Origin: Mycolicibacterium rutilum
Lineage (GTDB): Bacteria > Actinomycetota > Actinomycetes > Mycobacteriales > Mycobacteriaceae
Assembly (NCBI RefSeq): GCF_900108565.1
Contig: NZ_LT629971.1
Location: forward strand, 744,001 to 808,000
Length of the DNA stretch: 64,000 nt
Direction of reading: 5' to 3'
Shown: positions 60,673 through 64,000 of the stretch, one piece after another
Position numbering within the stretch: position 1 is the first letter of the stretch
Layout of the letters: every line of letters begins with the position of its first letter
Translations under genes and position numbers: made by a program
Notes under the pieces: model-generated
Told to the model about the DNA's origin: nothing
The model's input: the letters and a program-made list of their open reading frames with translations, nothing else
Databases searched by the model: none

Positions 60673-62889
60673 ATGCCCATCGCAATCACCCCTGAGCACA
60701 ACGACCTGGCCGATTCGGTGCGGTCCTTCGTCGCGCGGGTGGCGCCGTCGGAAGTGCTGCACGAGGCACTCGAGACGCCGGTGAGCAACCCGCCGCCCTA
60801 CTGGAAAGGCGCCGCCGAGCAGGGCCTGCAGGGCGTGCACCTCGCCGAGAGCGTCGGCGGGCAGGGCTTCGGCATTCTCGAGCTCGCGATCGTGTTGGCC
60901 GAGTTCGGCTACGGTGCCGTGCCCGGACCGTTCGTTCCGTCCGCCATCGCCAGCGCGCTGATCGCCGCGCACGATCCGGACGCCAAGCTCCTGGAAGATC
61001 TGGCGTCGGGCGAGAAGATCGCCGCGTACGCGATCGAGTCCGCGCTGACCGCGACCCGGCACGGCGAAGGCGGCGGCCTGGTCATCCGCGGTGAGGCCCG
61101 CGCCGTCCCGGCTGCCGCGCAGGCCGCGGTGCTGGTCCTGCCGGTCGCGATCGAGAGCGGCGAGGAATGGGTGGTCTTCGACGCCGATCAACTCGAGATC
61201 GAGCCGGTGACCAGTCTGGACCCCGCCCGCCCGATCGCCGATGTGCGCGCCAACGCCGTCGAGATCGGCGACGACCGCGTGCTGGGCAACCTGAGCCGCA
61301 CCCTGGCCCGCGCGCTGATCTCGACGCTGCTGTCGGCCGAGTGCATCGGCGTGGCCCGGTGGGCGACCGACACCGCCGCGGCGTACGCCAAGATCCGCGA
61401 GCAGTTCGGCAGGCCGATCGGCCAGTTCCAGGCCATCAAGCACAAGTGCGCGGGCATGATCGCCGACACCGAGCGGGCCACCGCCGCGGTGTGGGACGCC
61501 GCCCGGGCCATCGACGAGGCGCGCGAGGCGGCGGGCGGCGCGAACGACGGCGCCGACGACAGCGCGTACGAGTTCGCGGCGGCGGTCGCCGCGACGCTGG
61601 CACCCGAGGCCGCGCAGCACTGCACCCAGGACTGCATCCAGGTGCACGGCGGCATCGGGTTCACCTGGGAGCACGACACCAACGTCTACTACCGCCGCGC
61701 GCTGGTGCTGGCCGCCGGCTTCGGCAGGCACGCCGACTACCCGCAGCAGGTCGTCGACGTCGCCACCAGCACCGGGATGCGCAAGCTCAACATCGACCTC
61801 GATCCCGAGACCGAGAAGCTGCGCGATGAGATCCGCGCCGAAGTTGCTGCGCTGAAAGCGATTCCGAGCCAGGAGCGCAACACCGCGATCGCCGAGGGCG
61901 GCTGGGTGCAGCCGCACCTGCCCAAGCCGTGGGGCCGCGCGGCCGGGCCCGTCGAGCAGATCATCATCGCCCAGGAGTTCGAGACCGGCCGCGTCAAGCG
62001 CCCGCAGATGGGCATCGCGGCGTGGATCATCCCGTCGATCGTCGCGTTCGGCACCGACGAGCAGAAGCAGCGGTTCCTGCCGCCGACGTTCCGCGGCGAA
62101 ATGATTTGGTGCCAGCTGTTTTCCGAGCCGGGTGCCGGTTCGGACCTGGCCAGCCTGACGACCAAGGCCACCAAGGTCGACGGTGGGTGGCGCATCACCG
62201 GGCAGAAGATCTGGACCACCGGCGCGCAGTTCTCGCAGTGGGGCGCACTGCTGGCCAGGACCGATCCCAGCGCGCCGAAGCACAGCGGCATCACCTACTT
62301 CCTGCTGGACATGGCCAGCGACGGCGTCGAGGTCAAGCCGCTGCGCGAGCTGACCGGTAACGCGATGTTCAACACCGTGTTCATCGACGACGTGTTCGTG
62401 CCCGACGAGTTCGTGCTCGGCGAGGTGAACCGCGGCTGGGAGGTCAGCCGCAACACGCTGACCAACGAGCGGGTGTCGATCGGCAGCAGCGAGCCGCCGT
62501 TCCTGGCCAACCTCAACGGGTTCGTCGACTTCATGCGCGACGGTCAGTTCGACCAGATCGAGCAGAACCACGCGGGCCGGCTGATCGCCGAGGGGCACGC
62601 CGCCAAGGTGCTCAACATGCGTTCCACCCTGCTGACCCTGGCCGGCGGCGACCCGATGCCTGCCGCGGCGATCAGCAAGCTGCTGTCGATGAAGACCGGG
62701 CAGGGGTACGCAGAATTTGCGGTGTCCTCGTTCGGCACCGCCGCCGCGGTCGGCGACGGCGGGCAGCCGCCGGGCCAGTGGTCGGAGTACCTGCTGGGCA
62801 GCCGGGCCACCACGATCTACGGCGGCACCTCCGAGGTACAGCTCAACATCATCGCCGAACGGCTGCTGGGCCTGCCGCGCGATCCGTAG
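60673..62889 (+). CDS. fadE6: acyl-CoA dehydrogenase FadE6, two fused ACAD domains
   Basis: A 738-residue protein made of two acyl-CoA dehydrogenase units. The first (about 1-375) ends with the ACAD C-terminal segment QDCIQVHGGIGFTWEHDTN. The second (about 385-738) has CQLFSEPGAGSDLASLTTKA and KIWTTGAQFSQWG (FAD and substrate contacts) and ends TTIYGGTSEVQLNIIAERLLG with the presumed catalytic base Glu721. The arrangement equals a fused version of the alpha2-beta2 heteromeric ACADs that mycobacteria use for sterol side chains; substrate here is unknown. It starts 9 bases after the dehydrogenase gene. Confidence 0.9.
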   Translation: MPIAITPEHNDLADSVRSFVARVAPSEVLHEALETPVSNPPPYWKGAAEQGLQGVHLAESVGGQGFGILELAIVLAEFGYGAVPGPFVPSAIASALIAAHDPDAKLLEDLASGEKIAAYAIESALTATRHGEGGGLVIRGEARAVPAAAQAAVLVLPVAIESGEEWVVFDADQLEIEPVTSLDPARPIADVRANAVEIGDDRVLGNLSRTLARALISTLLSAECIGVARWATDTAAAYAKIREQFGRPIGQFQAIKHKCAGMIADTERATAAVWDAARAIDEAREAAGGANDGADDSAYEFAAAVAATLAPEAAQHCTQDCIQVHGGIGFTWEHDTNVYYRRALVLAAGFGRHADYPQQVVDVATSTGMRKLNIDLDPETEKLRDEIRAEVAALKAIPSQERNTAIAEGGWVQPHLPKPWGRAAGPVEQIIIAQEFETGRVKRPQMGIAAWIIPSIVAFGTDEQKQRFLPPTFRGEMIWCQLFSEPGAGSDLASLTTKATKVDGGWRITGQKIWTTGAQFSQWGALLARTDPSAPKHSGITYFLLDMASDGVEVKPLRELTGNAMFNTVFIDDVFVPDEFVLGEVNRGWEVSRNTLTNERVSIGSSEPPFLANLNGFVDFMRDGQFDQIEQNHAGRLIAEGHAAKVLNMRSTLLTLAGGDPMPAAAISKLLSMKTGQGYAEFAVSSFGTAAAVGDGGQPPGQWSEYLLGSRATTIYGGTSEVQLNIIAERLLGLPRDP

Positions 62890-62975
62890 CAGCCGGCGGG
62901 CCGATTCGCGGATAGCGGTTGCCACCGGGCGTAACCTGGAATTAATCGGTTGCGTCAAGGCGTTTGGTGGTAGGT

Positions 62976-63251
62976 ATGAGCAACCTCAAGAACCGTGTCA
63001 TCCGCATCGCCGTGGGCTCCGCCGCGGCGGTGGGCTTCCTCACCGCCCCGACGCTTCTCGCCGGCCAGCCCGCGGTGCCGCAGGCCCAGCCCTGCTACAA
63101 CGGCGTCGTCGTCGGCAACCCGTGGGCCACATCGTGCAACTTCGGTCCCCGGCCGCCGCGCGTGCGCGGCAGCGCCCCGGACCAGACCGCGATCATCGCC
63201 TGCCGCAACATCCCCGGCTGCCTGTCCTGGTACGTCAACGGCCCCTGGTGA
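62976..63251 (+). CDS. small exported four-cysteine protein
   Basis: A 91-residue protein with a signal sequence (MSNLKNRVIRIAVGSAAAVGFLTAPTLLAGQPAVPQAQ, cleavage around residue 30-36). The mature part of about 55 residues has four cysteines (QPCYN, TSCNF, IACRN, PGCLS), compatible with two disulfides. The ATG at 62976 follows a GTAGG stretch; a start four codons earlier is weaker. Function unknown. The stop overlaps the start of the next gene (GTGA). Confidence 0.75.
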   Translation: MSNLKNRVIRIAVGSAAAVGFLTAPTLLAGQPAVPQAQPCYNGVVVGNPWATSCNFGPRPPRVRGSAPDQTAIIACRNIPGCLSWYVNGPW

Positions 63252-63610
63252 CCGTCCGCCAGGCGTTTAACGTCCTGCCCGACGGCAACCCGGTACGCAT
63301 GGTTAACGATGTCGAGAAGCGCTGGGACCGGCCCGCGGCGTTCCGGGCCGCCGCCACCTACGCCGGTGTCGTCGTGGGGGTTGCGGCTGTCGTGTTCGTC
63401 GCCTACGCGCTGATCTCCAAGACCTCGATCGTGGCGGCGTCCGCCGTCCCCGCGGTGCTGTTCCTCGGCGGCCTCGGGGCGTTCGTGAAGACCTATCAGG
63501 TGTGGAAGGCGCAGGGCACCTGGGTGCCGTGGCAGGGCGCCGGTTGGTTCCTGCTCACCCTCATGCTGGTGTGCCTGGCGATCCCCGGCGCCGCCGCGAT
63601 GGCTGATTAG
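63248..63610 (+). CDS. small membrane protein of unknown function
   Basis: A 120-residue protein with an N-terminal cytoplasmic segment and three hydrophobic helices (ATYAGVVVGVAAVVFVAYALI, IVAASAVPAVLFLGGLGAFV, GWFLLTLMLVCLAIPGAAAM). The GTG at 63248 overlaps the preceding stop by 4 bases, suggesting coupled translation; an ATG at 63299 is an alternative that keeps all helices. I recognise no family. Its end overlaps the convergent SDR gene by 4 bases. Confidence 0.65.
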   Translation: MTVRQAFNVLPDGNPVRMVNDVEKRWDRPAAFRAAATYAGVVVGVAAVVFVAYALISKTSIVAASAVPAVLFLGGLGAFVKTYQVWKAQGTWVPWQGAGWFLLTLMLVCLAIPGAAAMAD

Positions 63611-64000
63611 GGCACGATCGAATCCACGTAGCCACCGTCGGCACGCACCGCGGCACCCGTCGTCGCCGACGCCAGCGGCGACGCGAGATAGGCCACCAGA
63701 TTAGCGATTTCGGCCGGCTCGATGAGGCGCTGCAGCAGTGACTGCGGCCGGTGGTTGCGCATGAACTCGCGCTGCGCCTGCTCCCACGGCAGCGACCGGT
63801 CTACGAGTTGGTAGACGAAATCCTCAACGCCTGCAGTGTGCGTCGGGCCGGCGATCACCGAGTTCACCGTCACGCCGGTGCCTGCGGCGTCCTTGGCGAA
63901 ACCCCGCGACAGCGCGAGCAGCGCGGTCTTGGAGACGCCGTAGTGGATCATCTCCTCCGGGATCACCAGCGCGGAGTCGCTGGCGATCTGGATGACCCGG
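63607..64000 (-). CDS. short-chain dehydrogenase/reductase, C-terminal part
   Basis: The gene runs off the right edge; 131 codons are visible. They cover the catalytic Ser in VIQIASDSA, the catalytic Tyr-Lys pair in HYGVSKTALLALSRG, NSVIAGPTHTAGVEDF and the usual ending ADGGYVDSIV, so this is the C-terminal half of a classical SDR. The extended loop HTAGVEDFVYQLVDRSLPWEQAQREFMRNHRPQSLLQR defines the substrate pocket. Substrate unknown. Confidence 0.85.
   Translation of the reverse strand, partial: RVIQIASDSALVIPEEMIHYGVSKTALLALSRGFAKDAAGTGVTVNSVIAGPTHTAGVEDFVYQLVDRSLPWEQAQREFMRNHRPQSLLQRLIEPAEIANLVAYLASPLASATTGAAVRADGGYVDSIVP

Overview
This is a chromosomal segment of a high-GC actinobacterium, most likely a non-tuberculous, probably fast-growing mycobacterium (Mycolicibacterium). 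The evidence is a complete ESX-3 type VII secretion locus with its PE/PPE pair, a trehalose 2-sulfotransferase (Stf0), FadE6, a CYP140-type P450, and many short mycobacteria-specific exported proteins. From memory, the conserved genes follow the M. tuberculosis order Rv0338c to Rv0271c in reverse: Fe-S reductase, aspC, rmlA, Rv0332-like, dcd, Rv0320-like, Rv0312-like, Rv0309, Rv0308, Rv0307c, Rv0296c, stf0, tam, Rv0293c, ESX-3, Rv0281, Rv0276, Rv0275c, Rv0274, Rv0272c, fadE6. Blocks I do not associate with that region of M. tuberculosis are interspersed. I cannot run a comparison here.

Layout. 1-4.0 kb: end of a CCG-domain Fe-S reductase with a repeat-rich tail, the AspC/AlaT aminotransferase, and a YibE/F membrane protein. 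4.0-9.0 kb: a tightly spaced minus-strand run (actin-fold-like Pro-rich membrane protein, CYP140-type P450, VOC protein, mycothiol-dependent isomerase-like protein, rmlA). 9.1-11.4 kb: dcd, a small exported protein built of 11-residue repeats, tRNA-Gly(CCC) and another small exported protein, with several clear hairpin terminators. 11.7-18.2 kb: two large paralogous exported proteins flanking an Rv0320-like exported protein and a short-chain dehydrogenase. 18.2-21 kb: a GH26-like glycosidase, a second actin-fold-like Pro-rich membrane protein and an exported cupin. 21.2-26.9 kb: a five-gene peptide ABC importer. 26.9-36.2 kb: an Hsp70-like protein with a poly-Thr tail (Rv0312 type), a FAD/Rieske oxidoreductase, a membrane protein, an NTF2-like protein, an Rv0309-like L,D-transpeptidase-fold protein, an SRPBCC/ArsR pair divergent from a PAP2-diacylglycerol kinase fusion, a second PAP2 phosphatase and an Rv0307c-like protein. 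36.4-40.6 kb: sulfatase, stf0, tam and an alpha/beta hydrolase. 40.6-55.2 kb: ESX-3, transcribed right to left as eccA3-eccB3-eccC3-PE5-PPE4-esxG-esxH-espG3-eccD3-mycP3-eccE3. 55.3-64 kb: methyltransferase, MpaB-type oxygenase, TetR regulator, VOC protein, hydrolase, 2-hydroxyacid dehydrogenase, fadE6, two small exported or membrane proteins and the end of a second short-chain dehydrogenase.

How it fits together. ESX-3 exports EsxG-EsxH and PE5-PPE4 for siderophore-dependent iron acquisition. A 25-bp dyad containing a good IdeR-box match lies just upstream of eccA3. The opp-type operon imports peptides. Stf0 beside a sulfatase suggests handling of sulfated trehalose or glycolipid. The strongest unexplained signals are three membrane proteins that combine an Hsp70/actin-like cytoplasmic domain, one membrane helix and a Pro- or Thr-rich outer tail within 21 kb; an exported protein whose whole mature chain is seven 11-residue repeats; the tandem large exported paralogs, one ending in 11-residue Gly/Val/Thr repeats; and several uncatalogued palindromes in promoters.
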